NCBI RefSeq assembly: GCF_900101545.1 | Contig: NZ_FMZU01000020.1 | Location: forward strand, 62,001 to 126,000 | DNA: 64,000 nucleotides | From: Variovorax sp. CF079 | GTDB taxonomy: Bacteria; Pseudomonadota; Gammaproteobacteria; Burkholderiales; Burkholderiaceae_C | Direction: 5' to 3' | In this document: one piece after another, positions 25,718-33,273 of the stretch | How positions within the stretch are numbered: the stretch's first letter is position 1 | Layout of the letters: each line of letters starts with the position of its first letter | Made by a program: the position numbers and the translations under genes | Notes under the pieces: generated by a model | What the model saw: only the letters and a program-made list of their open reading frames with translations | What the model was told of the DNA's origin: nothing | Databases searched by the model: none

Positions 25718-26197
25718 ATGGCTCCCAAACCTCCCGCAGATGCGATGCACACCGCCGTGCGTCTGCGCGCGGCGGTTTCGCAGCTGACACGGCATCTTCG
25801 TTCGCAGGGCAGTACAGACCAGCCAGGTTCGGCCAAGCTGAGCGTGCTCGGACAGCTGTACCGGCGCGGCCCGCTGACGCCGACTCAACTGGCGCTGCAC
25901 GAGCGGGTCAAGCTCCAGACCTTGACGAGGCTGCTCGCAGAAATCGAGACCGATGGCCTCGTGGAGCGTCGTGCCCACGAGGGCGACGCGCGCAAATCGA
26001 TCCTGTCCCTGACTGCCGCAGGCGCGCATCTGCTCACCGCCGAGGTGCATCGCAGGGAGGCGTCGCTTGCATCCGCGCTCGGCGCACAGCTGAGCGCCGG
26101 TGAGCGCGCGCAATTGCTCGCGGCCTGCGAGCTCATCGACCGTGTGGCCGAAGGCTTGGGCGCGCAGCCTTCAACAGTCCCGGTCGGGCGTTCATGA
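25718..26197 (+). CDS. MarR-family transcriptional regulator
   Basis: A 159-aa winged-helix repressor. Helices and wing: SVLGQLYRRGPLTPTQLALHERVKLQTLTRLLAEIETDGLVERR and DARKSILSLTAAG fit the MarR fold. ATG at 25718 would be leaderless if the promoter is read correctly; an in-frame ATG at 25745 (residue 10) is the alternative, and neither has a clear ribosome binding site. Its TGA overlaps the ATG of the FUSC gene (ATGA), so it probably controls that exporter in response to an aromatic or acidic compound. Confidence 0.92.
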   Translation: MAPKPPADAMHTAVRLRAAVSQLTRHLRSQGSTDQPGSAKLSVLGQLYRRGPLTPTQLALHERVKLQTLTRLLAEIETDGLVERRAHEGDARKSILSLTAAGAHLLTAEVHRREASLASALGAQLSAGERAQLLAACELIDRVAEGLGAQPSTVPVGRS

Positions 26198-27213
26198 ACG
26201 ACGCCACGTTGCGCCACGGCCTTCAACTGGCGGCCGCGGTAGTGCTGTCCTACCTGGCGTCCGATGCCCTGCATATGCCCGAGAGCTTCTGGGCCGTGAT
26301 GAGCGCCTTGATCGTGATGCGCCCGACCACGGGCTCCACGCTCGGTGCGGGCTGGGACCGGGTGCGCGGCACGCTGGCCGGTACCGGCCTGGGACTGGCC
26401 GGTGTCTGGCTGCAGCATCACATCGGGGTGGGGTCGACGGCGGCCACGCTCGGCACCGTGGCACTGCTCGCGCTGGGCAGCGCATGGATTGCTTCGATGC
26501 GCAGCGCGCCGATCGCTGCATTGATCGTGCTGTCCAGCGGCGGGATCGCGGGCCACCCGGCGCTCGAGGTCGCCGGCCTGCGCGTGGTCGAGATGGCGAT
26601 CGGGGTCTCGACGGGCCTGGCGATCTCCATGCTGGGGCTGGCATCGCGCACGCAAGCGCGCTTCGATGCGGCGTGTGCGTCGGTCTTGCGGCGCATCGCG
26701 GCCGACGTGCAACGCGATCTCGGCCCGGCGCCTTTGACGCCGGAAGAAAAGCAGGCCGCCGCTGGCGCAGCGCGGCTCGCATTGCGCGACTTGGCCGTGA
26801 TGGCGGTGGGCGCCGATCGGGAAGCGAAGCTCTGGCGCCGCCTGCGCCGCAGAGCGCAGGACGGCGCCGAGGATTGCGCCCGGACGGCGCAGTTCGTGGC
26901 ACGCATCGCGCATGACGCCGCCCTGTTCGCTCGGCTGGCCGAGAGCGCGCCGCTCGCGCGCGACGATGCAGCATGGACAGCACTCGGCCAAGCCGCGGGG
27001 CGAGCGCTCGAAAGCAGCGCAGAAAGCCTGGAAGCAGGCGCTCCACCCGATCTTGCCGCGTTGCGCCGGTTCGCCCCGGCCTCGCCTTCTTCGCCGATCC
27101 CGTGGATCGCACCCGCCGCCCGCCTGCTGATGCAGGACTTGACGGGCCTCGCCCGCCTTCGCCTTCAGGCAGCCACGGCCTCCTCTGCCGGCGCCGAGGT
27201 CCGGATCAGGTGA
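26194..27213 (+). CDS. FUSC-family inner membrane protein (aromatic acid exporter-like)
   Basis: A 339-aa membrane protein of the FUSC/aromatic-acid-exporter type. The N-terminal half (1-150) is hydrophobic with several predicted membrane helices, including the family segment ESFWAVMSALIVMRPTTGSTLGAGWDRVRGTLAGT; the C-terminal half is a soluble Ala/Arg/Glu-rich helical domain. It overlaps the marR stop by 4 nt, indicating co-translation. The 3' end overlaps the convergent ahpF by 49 nt. Substrate unknown. Confidence 0.88.
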   Translation: MNDATLRHGLQLAAAVVLSYLASDALHMPESFWAVMSALIVMRPTTGSTLGAGWDRVRGTLAGTGLGLAGVWLQHHIGVGSTAATLGTVALLALGSAWIASMRSAPIAALIVLSSGGIAGHPALEVAGLRVVEMAIGVSTGLAISMLGLASRTQARFDAACASVLRRIAADVQRDLGPAPLTPEEKQAAAGAARLALRDLAVMAVGADREAKLWRRLRRRAQDGAEDCARTAQFVARIAHDAALFARLAESAPLARDDAAWTALGQAAGRALESSAESLEAGAPPDLAALRRFAPASPSSPIPWIAPAARLLMQDLTGLARLRLQAATASSAGAEVRIR

Positions 27214-28742
27214 TCGAAGGCGCTGAGCGCGGCCTTCGCACCATCGCCGGCCGCAATGATGATTTGCTTGAACGGCACCGTCGTCGCATCGCCCGCCGCG
27301 AACACGCCGGGCACCGAGGTCTGGCCCTTCGCGTCGACCACGATCTCGCCGTGCTTCGAGAGCTCGACCGTGCCCTTGAGCCAATCGGTGTTGGGCACCA
27401 GGCCAATCTGCACGAACACGCCTTCGAGTTCCACCTGGTGGCTCTCGCCCGTCGCGCGGTCCTTGTAGGTCAGGCCGTTGACCTTCTGCTTGTCGCCGGT
27501 GATCTCGGTCGTCTGTGCGTTGGTGACGATCCTGACGTTCGCCAGGCTCTTCAGCTTGCGCTGCAGCACCGCGTCGGCGCGCAGTTGCGTGTCGTACTCG
27601 ATCAGCGTCACGTGGCCCACGATGCCGGCGAGGTCGATCGCCGCTTCGACGCCCGAATTGCCGCCGCCGATCACGGCCACGCGCTTGCCCTTGAAGAGCG
27701 GGCCGTCGCAGTGCGGGCAGTAGGCCACGCCCTTGTTCTTGTACTCGTGCTCGCCCGCCACGTTGATGTTGCGCCAGCGCGCCCCGGTCGAGATCACGAC
27801 CGAGCGGCTCTTGAGCGAAGCACCGCTCTCGAGCTTGATCTCGATGAAATCCTTGCCCGGCACCAGCGCCGCGGCGCGCTGCAGGTTCATGATGTCGACC
27901 TCGTAGTTGCGCACGTGCTCCTCGAGCGCCAGCGCGAACTTGGGCCCTTCGGTTTCCTTGATCGAGATGAAGTTCTCGATGCCCATGGTGTCGAGCACCT
28001 GGCCGCCGAAGCGCTCGGACGCCACGCCTGTGCGGATGCCCTTGCGCGCCGCATACACGGCCGCTGCCGCGCCGGCCGGCCCGCCGCCGACGATGAGCAC
28101 GTCGAACGGAGCCTTGCCGGCGATCTTTTTCGCCTCGCGCTCGACGCCGCTGGTGTCGATCTTGGCCAGGATTTCTTCCAGGCTCATGCGGCCCTGGCCG
28201 AATTCGGTGCCGTTCAGGAACACGGTCGGCACGGCCATGATCTGGCGTTCTTTCACCTCGTCCTGGAACAGCGAGCCGTCGATCATGGTGGTCTTGATGC
28301 GCGGGTTCTGCACCGCCATCAGATTGAGCGCCTGCACGACGTCCGGGCAGTTGTGGCAAGTGAGCGAGATGTAGATCTCGAACTCGAAATCGCCGTCGAG
28401 CGCGCGAATCTGCTGCAGCACGGCTTCGTCGACCTTGGGCGGATAGCCGCCGACCTGCAGCAACGCGAGCACCAGCGAGGTGAATTCGTGGCCCATCGGA
28501 ATGCCCGCGAAGCGCGGGCCATGGCTCTGGCTCGGCCGGTTGATCGAGAACGAGGGCTTGCGATGGTTGTCGTCGCGGCTCTCGGTCACCTTCACCAGCG
28601 AAGACGAGTCGGCTACGTCCTTCAGCAACGATTGCAGATCGCCCGACGCCTTGCTGTCGTCGAGCGAAGCGACGATTTCGATCGGCTGCGTGATGCGGTC
28701 GAGATAGCTTTTCAGTTGTGCCTTGGTGCCGGCGTCGAGCAT
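27165..28742 (-). CDS. ahpF: alkyl hydroperoxide reductase subunit F
   Basis: A 525-aa FAD-dependent NAD(P)H:AhpC disulfide reductase. The N-terminal double thioredoxin-fold domain has CHNC (C129, C132); the thioredoxin-reductase-like part has GGGPAG, CPHC (C342, C345) and the C-terminal FAD motif GVFAAGD. Starts at MLDAGTKAQL, 79 nt after ahpC. A strong terminator hairpin between the two should make ahpF expression depend on read-through. Confidence 0.98.
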   Translation of the reverse strand: MLDAGTKAQLKSYLDRITQPIEIVASLDDSKASGDLQSLLKDVADSSSLVKVTESRDDNHRKPSFSINRPSQSHGPRFAGIPMGHEFTSLVLALLQVGGYPPKVDEAVLQQIRALDGDFEFEIYISLTCHNCPDVVQALNLMAVQNPRIKTTMIDGSLFQDEVKERQIMAVPTVFLNGTEFGQGRMSLEEILAKIDTSGVEREAKKIAGKAPFDVLIVGGGPAGAAAAVYAARKGIRTGVASERFGGQVLDTMGIENFISIKETEGPKFALALEEHVRNYEVDIMNLQRAAALVPGKDFIEIKLESGASLKSRSVVISTGARWRNINVAGEHEYKNKGVAYCPHCDGPLFKGKRVAVIGGGNSGVEAAIDLAGIVGHVTLIEYDTQLRADAVLQRKLKSLANVRIVTNAQTTEITGDKQKVNGLTYKDRATGESHQVELEGVFVQIGLVPNTDWLKGTVELSKHGEIVVDAKGQTSVPGVFAAGDATTVPFKQIIIAAGDGAKAALSAFDHLIRTSAPAEEAVAA

Positions 28743-28772
28743 GGTGAACTCACTTTGAAAATACGAGGGGAA

Positions 28773-28804
28773 CAAAAAAGCCCGGGAGCGAAACGCGCCC
28801 GGGC
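28773..28804 (-). terminator. hairpin terminator between ahpC and ahpF
   Basis: On the minus strand GCCCGGG (28804-28798) pairs with CCCGGGC (28786-28780), with an inner GCG/CGC stem and AAA-type loop, followed by a TTTTTT run. It probably attenuates ahpF relative to ahpC. Confidence 0.85.
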
Positions 28805-28821
28805 CTGGCGCAAACGGCGAG

Positions 28822-29394
28822 TTAGATCTTGCCGACGAGGTCGAAGGAAGGCTTGAGCGTTTCGGCGCCTTCGGTCCACTTGGCCGGGCAGACCTCACCG
28901 GGGTGGGCAGCCACGTACTGGGCGGCCTTCACGCGGCGCAGCAGCTCGGCGGCGTCGCGGCCAATGCCGTTGTCGTGCACTTCGATGGTCTTGATCTTGC
29001 CTTCGGGGTCGATCACGAAGGTGCCGCGATAGGCGAGGCCTGCGTCTTCGCCCTCTTCGATGAGGACCTGGAAGGCACGTGCGAGTTGCTGGCTGGGGTC
29101 GCCGATCAGCGGGTACTGGACCTTGCCGATGGTTTCCGAGGTGTCGTGCCAGGCCTTGTGGGTGAAGTGGGTGTCGGTCGACACGCCATACACCTCGACG
29201 CCGAGCTTCTGGAATTCAGCATAGTGGTCGGCCAGGTCGCCCAGTTCGGTCGGGCACACGAAAGTGAAGTCGGCCGGGTAGAACACCACGACGGACCACT
29301 TGCCCTTGAAGTTTTCGTTGCTGACCGGAACGAACTTGCCGTTGTGGTACGCGGTGGCCTTGAAAGGGATGATTTCGGTGTTGATCAGGGACAT
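28822..29394 (-). CDS. ahpC: alkyl hydroperoxide reductase subunit C (2-Cys peroxiredoxin)
   Basis: A 190-aa AhpC peroxiredoxin that detoxifies H2O2, organic hydroperoxides and peroxynitrite. Peroxidatic C47 in PADFTFVCPTE and resolving C169 in GEVCPAKW. First gene of the ahpC-ahpF operon; an OxyR-type site lies upstream at 29466-29502. Confidence 0.98.
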   Translation of the reverse strand: MSLINTEIIPFKATAYHNGKFVPVSNENFKGKWSVVVFYPADFTFVCPTELGDLADHYAEFQKLGVEVYGVSTDTHFTHKAWHDTSETIGKVQYPLIGDPSQQLARAFQVLIEEGEDAGLAYRGTFVIDPEGKIKTIEVHDNGIGRDAAELLRRVKAAQYVAAHPGEVCPAKWTEGAETLKPSFDLVGKI

Positions 29395-29438
29395 TCAGTT
29401 TTCCTTGGGTGACTGATGAAAGAAAGTGGCGAGCGATT

Positions 29439-29502
29439 AGTATAACTACCAATAAAGGCAAATTCATAGTTATGAACTATGAAAAAAATTGCGGTGGCCT
29501 AT
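29439..29502 (-). promoter_or_regulatory. OxyR-type binding site and promoter of ahpC
   Basis: Positions 29466-29480 match the OxyR half motif ATAGnTnnnAnCTAT perfectly; exactly 7 nt on, 29488-29502 matches 7 of 8 core bases (ATTG...CTAT). This is the spacing of a full OxyR tetramer site. A -10 box TATACT lies at 29444-29439 on the minus strand, about where an OxyR-activated promoter needs it. Confidence 0.72.
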
Positions 29503-29633
29503 GAGGTCGGCGGCCACCGCCAAATGCGAACACCTATCACGATCAAACGCATGCAGACCGCGAGCGCATGGGTTTGCTTGCGTGCTGTCACGAGCGGCTC
29601 ACACAATCGACGCTTTCAGAACAAGGAATAACC

Positions 29634-30110
29634 ATGAAGGGCGACCCTCAAGTCATCGACCATCTCCAGGCACAGCTCAAGAACGAGCTCACTGCGATCA
29701 ACCAGTACTTCCTGCACTACCGCATGCTCAAGCACTGGGGCCTGGACAAGCTGGCCAAGAAGGAATACGAGGAGTCGATCGGCGAAATGAAACACGCCGA
29801 CAAGCTCATGGATCGCATCTTTGTGCTCGACGGCCTGCCGAATCTTCAGGATCTGGCCAAGCTCAATGTCGGCGAAGACGTCCCCGAGATCCTGCAGTGC
29901 GACCTCACGGCAGAGACCGGCGCACAAGCCACCATCAAGGCCGGCATCGCCCACTGCGAATCGGTGCGCGACTATGTCTCGCGCGACCTGCTGCAAGAGA
30001 TCCTGGACGACACCGAAGAGCACATCGACTTCCTCGAAACCCAGATCGATCTGGTCGACAAGGTCGGGCTGCAGAACTATCTGCAGTCGCAAATGGGCGA
30101 GATCGAATAA
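29634..30110 (+). CDS. bfr: bacterioferritin
   Basis: A 158-aa iron-storage subunit that forms a 24-mer shell. Compared with E. coli Bfr of equal length, ferroxidase ligands E18, E51, H54, E94 and H130 and the heme ligand M52 are present, but the position of E127 is Thr (LDDTEEH). AAGGAAT precedes the ATG. It opens the iron island and faces away from ahpC. A strong terminator follows directly. Confidence 0.96.
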   Translation: MKGDPQVIDHLQAQLKNELTAINQYFLHYRMLKHWGLDKLAKKEYEESIGEMKHADKLMDRIFVLDGLPNLQDLAKLNVGEDVPEILQCDLTAETGAQATIKAGIAHCESVRDYVSRDLLQEILDDTEEHIDFLETQIDLVDKVGLQNYLQSQMGEIE

Positions 30111-30129
30111 GGCGCATCGCGCCATGCAG

Positions 30130-30153
30130 GCGGGCTGCGGCCCGCATTTTTTT
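30130..30153 (+). terminator. rho-independent terminator after bfr
   Basis: GCGGGC (30130-30135), TGCG loop and GCCCGC (30140-30145), followed by ATTTTTTT. Confidence 0.88.
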
Positions 30154-30175
30154 GCCCGCATCGCGTCTTGTAAAT

Positions 30176-30194
30176 GGCATTCATTCTCATTTGC
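30176..30194 (+). promoter_or_regulatory. Fur-like box upstream of the PepSY-DUF2271 operon
   Basis: Read on the minus strand, GCAAATGAGAATGAATGCC matches 12 of 19 positions of the Fur consensus. A TAGAAT -10-like box follows at 30200-30205, so a bound repressor would cover the promoter. Confidence 0.5.
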
Positions 30195-30216
30195 AAGGCT
30201 AGAATCGCGGGCTCCA

Positions 30217-30861
30217 ATGCCCCCCGCCGCCACCGACAACCGCCGCCGCGCCTACTGGCTCAAGACCTTGCATGAATGGCATTGGGTCAGCTCGGCGCTC
30301 TGCCTGATCGGCATGGCGCTGTTCAGCGTCACGGGATTCACCCTCAATCATGCCGCCGGCATCGAAGCCAAGCCGAAGGTCAGCAGCCTGACTGGCACTA
30401 TCGACAACGCGTTGCGCGGCCACCTCGCGCAACAACTGCCGGCTGCCAAGGCGCGAAAAGGCAAGGCCGAACTCCCGGCAGAACTTCAGGCCTGGGTGCA
30501 CAAGCAATGGGCGATCGACACTTCGGGCCGCGAAGCCGAGTGGTCCGACGACGAAATCTATCTCTCGCTCCCGCGCCCCGGCGGCGACGCCTGGCTGCGG
30601 CTCAGCCTGTCCGACGGGCAGATCGAATACGAACGCACGGACCGCGGCTGGCTCTCCTATTTCAACGACCTGCACAAGGGCCGCCACACCGGCGTTGCCT
30701 GGAGCTGGTTCATCGACATTTTTGCGGCCGCCACGCTGGTGTTCTCGGTCAGCGGCCTGTTCATTCTCAAGATGCACGCAGGCAACCGGCCTTTCACCTG
30801 GCCCATGGTGGGCATGGGTCTGGTCGTGCCGGTGCTGCTCGCGCTGTTGTTCGTTCATTGA
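30217..30861 (+). CDS. PepSY-associated TM helix protein
   Basis: A 214-aa inner-membrane protein of the small PepSY_TM-like type. N-terminal TM helix about 24-44 within LHEWHWVSSALCLIGMALFSVTGFTLNHA (conserved H19, H22, H43), a periplasmic PepSY-type region about 45-165, then two C-terminal helices (about 168-188 and 196-213). Histidines near the membrane (H19, H22, H43 and LHKGRHTG) could bind heme or metal. First gene of a run with DUF2271, DUF4198, ApbE and a flavoreductase; probably passes electrons across the membrane. Role inferred from context. Confidence 0.82.
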   Translation: MPPAATDNRRRAYWLKTLHEWHWVSSALCLIGMALFSVTGFTLNHAAGIEAKPKVSSLTGTIDNALRGHLAQQLPAAKARKGKAELPAELQAWVHKQWAIDTSGREAEWSDDEIYLSLPRPGGDAWLRLSLSDGQIEYERTDRGWLSYFNDLHKGRHTGVAWSWFIDIFAAATLVFSVSGLFILKMHAGNRPFTWPMVGMGLVVPVLLALLFVH

Positions 30862-30881
30862 TCCAGGAAAGAGGTTTTCCC

Positions 30882-31403
30882 GTGCAAGTTCGCTATTCGC
30901 TCGCGCTCGCAGCGCTCTTCGGCGCGCCCGCCTTCGCAGCCGGCCTCGCGGTCAACATCGAAGTGCCGCGCCTGACGGTGGCCGAATACCACCGCCCGTA
31001 CGTCGCAGCGTGGATCGAGCGCGCCGACCAGTCGGTCGCCACCACGCTGGCCGTCTGGTACGACATCAAGAACAAGGGCAACGCGGAAGGCGAAGGCACC
31101 AAGTGGCTCAAGGACATGCGCCAGTGGTGGCGGCGCACGGGACGCGAGCTGCAAATGCCGGTCGACGGCGTGAGCAGCGCCACCCGCCCTGCCGGCAAGC
31201 ACCAGATCAGCTTCACCGAAGGCTCGGTCGCACTGCCGAAGCTGGCGCCGGGCGCCTACAAGCTGTACGTCGAAGCGGCACGCGAAGTCGGCGGCCGCGA
31301 GATCGTGAGCATTCCGTTCCAGTGGCCGCCGGCCAAAGCCGAGCAGCCCCAGGTCGCCGGCAACAGCGAGCTCGGCGAAGTCCGGCTCGAGCTCAAGCCT
31401 TGA
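30882..31403 (+). CDS. DUF2271 periplasmic protein with a flavinylation motif
   Basis: A 173-aa exported protein with signal peptide MQVRYSLALAALFGAPAFA. The DUF2271 domain carries DGVSSAT at residues 95-101, matching the D-x-x-(S/T)-(G/S)-A-(S/T) pattern to which ApbE attaches FMN covalently; T101 would be the acceptor. An apbE gene lies two genes downstream. GTG start at 30882 is chosen because GAGG is 7 nt upstream and it opens the signal peptide. Probably the flavin-bearing periplasmic electron carrier of the operon. Flavinylation is inferred from the motif. Confidence 0.82.
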   Translation: MQVRYSLALAALFGAPAFAAGLAVNIEVPRLTVAEYHRPYVAAWIERADQSVATTLAVWYDIKNKGNAEGEGTKWLKDMRQWWRRTGRELQMPVDGVSSATRPAGKHQISFTEGSVALPKLAPGAYKLYVEAAREVGGREIVSIPFQWPPAKAEQPQVAGNSELGEVRLELKP

Positions 31404-31438
31404 TCCATCCCCTTTCATCCTCCTCATCGGGTCTCACC

Positions 31439-32245
31439 ATGAAGTTCGCTTTTCGCACCGCCGCCCTGGCCCTTGCTCTTTCCGCCGGCGCCGCTGCCGT
31501 GCAGGCGCACAACGTGTGGCTGCTGCCTTCGAGCACCGTGCTCTCGAAAGGCGACTGGATCACGGTCGACGCGGCCGTTTCGAACGACTTGTTCTTCTTC
31601 AATCACAACCCGCTGGCGCTCGACAACTTGGCCGTGACCGCACCAGACGGCAGCGCCGTGAAGGCCGAGAACATCCACAAGGGCAAGTTGCGCAGCGTGT
31701 TCGACCTCAACCTCGCGCAGCCCGGCACCTACCGCGTCGCGGTGCTCAATGGCGGCGTGTTTGCCCGCTGGAAGGACAAGGCCACCGGGCAACCCAAGCG
31801 CGCACGCGGCACGCCGGAGAACATTGCCAGCCAGATCCCGGCCGATGCGCAGGAGGTCGAGGTAACGCAGTCGGCCGGCCGCATCGAAACCTTCGTGACC
31901 GTGGGCAAGCCCGGTGTGCTCAAACCGAGCGGCAAGGGCCTGGAACTGGTGACCACCACCCACCCGACAGATCTGGTGAAGGGGGAGAAGGCCAGCTTCG
32001 TCCTGCAGATCGACGGGCAACCGGCCAAGGACCTCGAAGTGACGGTCACGCCCGGCAACACGCGCTACCGCGACAAGGTGGATGAGATCACGGCCAAGAC
32101 CGACGCCAAGGGCCAGTTCTCCGTGATTTGGCCGCAAGCCGGCATGTACTGGCTCGAAGCCAGCACCAAGGACGGCAAGACCACGGTGCCGCAAGCCAAG
32201 GAGCGGCGCCTGAGCTATGCCGCCACCTTGGAAGTGATGCCCTGA
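31439..32245 (+). CDS. DUF4198 periplasmic protein
   Basis: A 268-aa exported protein: signal peptide to about residue 23 (AAAVQA), then mature HNVWLLPSSTVLSKGDWITVDAAVSNDLFFFNHNP typical of DUF4198, an N-terminal and a C-terminal beta-sandwich (about 150-268, with GQPAKDLEVTVTPGNTRYRDKVDEITAKTDAKGQF). The mature N-terminus begins with His, which could bind metal. Found next to TonB-linked metal-uptake genes; likely a periplasmic metal or ligand-binding partner. Function inferred. Confidence 0.85.
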   Translation: MKFAFRTAALALALSAGAAAVQAHNVWLLPSSTVLSKGDWITVDAAVSNDLFFFNHNPLALDNLAVTAPDGSAVKAENIHKGKLRSVFDLNLAQPGTYRVAVLNGGVFARWKDKATGQPKRARGTPENIASQIPADAQEVEVTQSAGRIETFVTVGKPGVLKPSGKGLELVTTTHPTDLVKGEKASFVLQIDGQPAKDLEVTVTPGNTRYRDKVDEITAKTDAKGQFSVIWPQAGMYWLEASTKDGKTTVPQAKERRLSYAATLEVMP

Positions 32246-32268
32246 ACACGTCTCGGGACACGCCGCAC

Positions 32269-33273
32269 ATGCGGCCTTCTTTCGCGGTCCGGCGCACGGG
32301 TGGCTATGCCAACGCGGCCGTGCCGCGTCGCGCCGATCCTGCGAGTCTTCAGCAACTTGCCGGGCGGACCATGGGCACGACCTGGTCGCTCAGGTTCGAC
32401 AACCCGCTCTTGATTCCTCGGGACGCCGTTCGCGCGAGTGCAGAGGCTGCGCTGGACCGGGTGATCGCCCAGATGAGCACCTGGGAATCGGACTCGGACA
32501 TCAGCCGCTTCAACCGCGCTGCTGCCGGCAGCCGGCATGCACTGGCGCCCGAATTCGGCAAGGTGCTTGCCTGCGCATTGCAATGGGCTGCGGCAAGCGA
32601 CGGCGCCGTCGATCCGACCATCGGGGCGCTGGTGGCGCTCTGGGGTTTCGGCGCGCACGCCAATGCATCGCCATCGCCGCCCTCGCCCGCCGAACTCGCG
32701 GCGGCACGCTCGCATGTCGGCTGGCAGCGCATCGCCTTCGAGTCCGATACCAATTCGATCCTGCAGCCGGGCGGTGTCTGGCTCGATCTCTCGGGCATCG
32801 CCAAGGGCTTTGCGGTCGACCAAGTAGCAGCTGAGCTGCAAATTCTCGGGCTCGGGGATTTTCTCGTTGAAGTGGGCGGCGAACTGCGTGGCGTCGGCCG
32901 CCGCCCCGGTGGGCAGCCCTGGCAAGTCCAGATCGATGCCGCGTCCGGTGTCGCAACACGCATTGCGCTCAGCGACATGGCGCTTGCCACTTCGGGCGAC
33001 CGCTGGCACCTGCGTCAACACGAGGGGCGAAGCTGGTCGCACACCCTCGATCCGCGCTGCGGCGAGCCGAGCGGCCATGCGCTGACAGCGGTGACGGTGC
33101 TGCACCGCCAATGCATGCACGCCGATGCGCTCGCCACCGTTCTCACGGTGCTCGGTCCGGACGACGGCTTGACCTTTGCGCAGCATCACGGAATCGCAGC
33201 CCTGTTCGTTGGCCGCGAAGGTGCGGGGCACCGGGCGCTGACCAGCGAGGCCTGGACAGCGCAAGTTGCATGA
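32269..33273 (+). CDS. apbE: FAD:protein FMN transferase
   Basis: A 334-aa ApbE-family enzyme that transfers FMN from FAD to a Thr/Ser of target proteins in the periplasm. Family blocks are visible: GRTMGTTWS near 32, MSTWESDSDISRFNR, WLDLSGIAKGFAVDQ, FLVEVGGELRGVGRR, and the C-terminal TLDPRCGEPS plus MHADALATVL. Its likely substrate is the DUF2271 protein. It has no obvious lipobox in this N-terminus. The stop overlaps the next start (ATGA). Confidence 0.93.
   Translation: MRPSFAVRRTGGYANAAVPRRADPASLQQLAGRTMGTTWSLRFDNPLLIPRDAVRASAEAALDRVIAQMSTWESDSDISRFNRAAAGSRHALAPEFGKVLACALQWAAASDGAVDPTIGALVALWGFGAHANASPSPPSPAELAAARSHVGWQRIAFESDTNSILQPGGVWLDLSGIAKGFAVDQVAAELQILGLGDFLVEVGGELRGVGRRPGGQPWQVQIDAASGVATRIALSDMALATSGDRWHLRQHEGRSWSHTLDPRCGEPSGHALTAVTVLHRQCMHADALATVLTVLGPDDGLTFAQHHGIAALFVGREGAGHRALTSEAWTAQVA

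Noticed and set aside
26973..28856. A 627-codon plus-strand frame over ahpF
   Set aside because: Antisense shadow of a complete AhpF with all catalytic cysteines.
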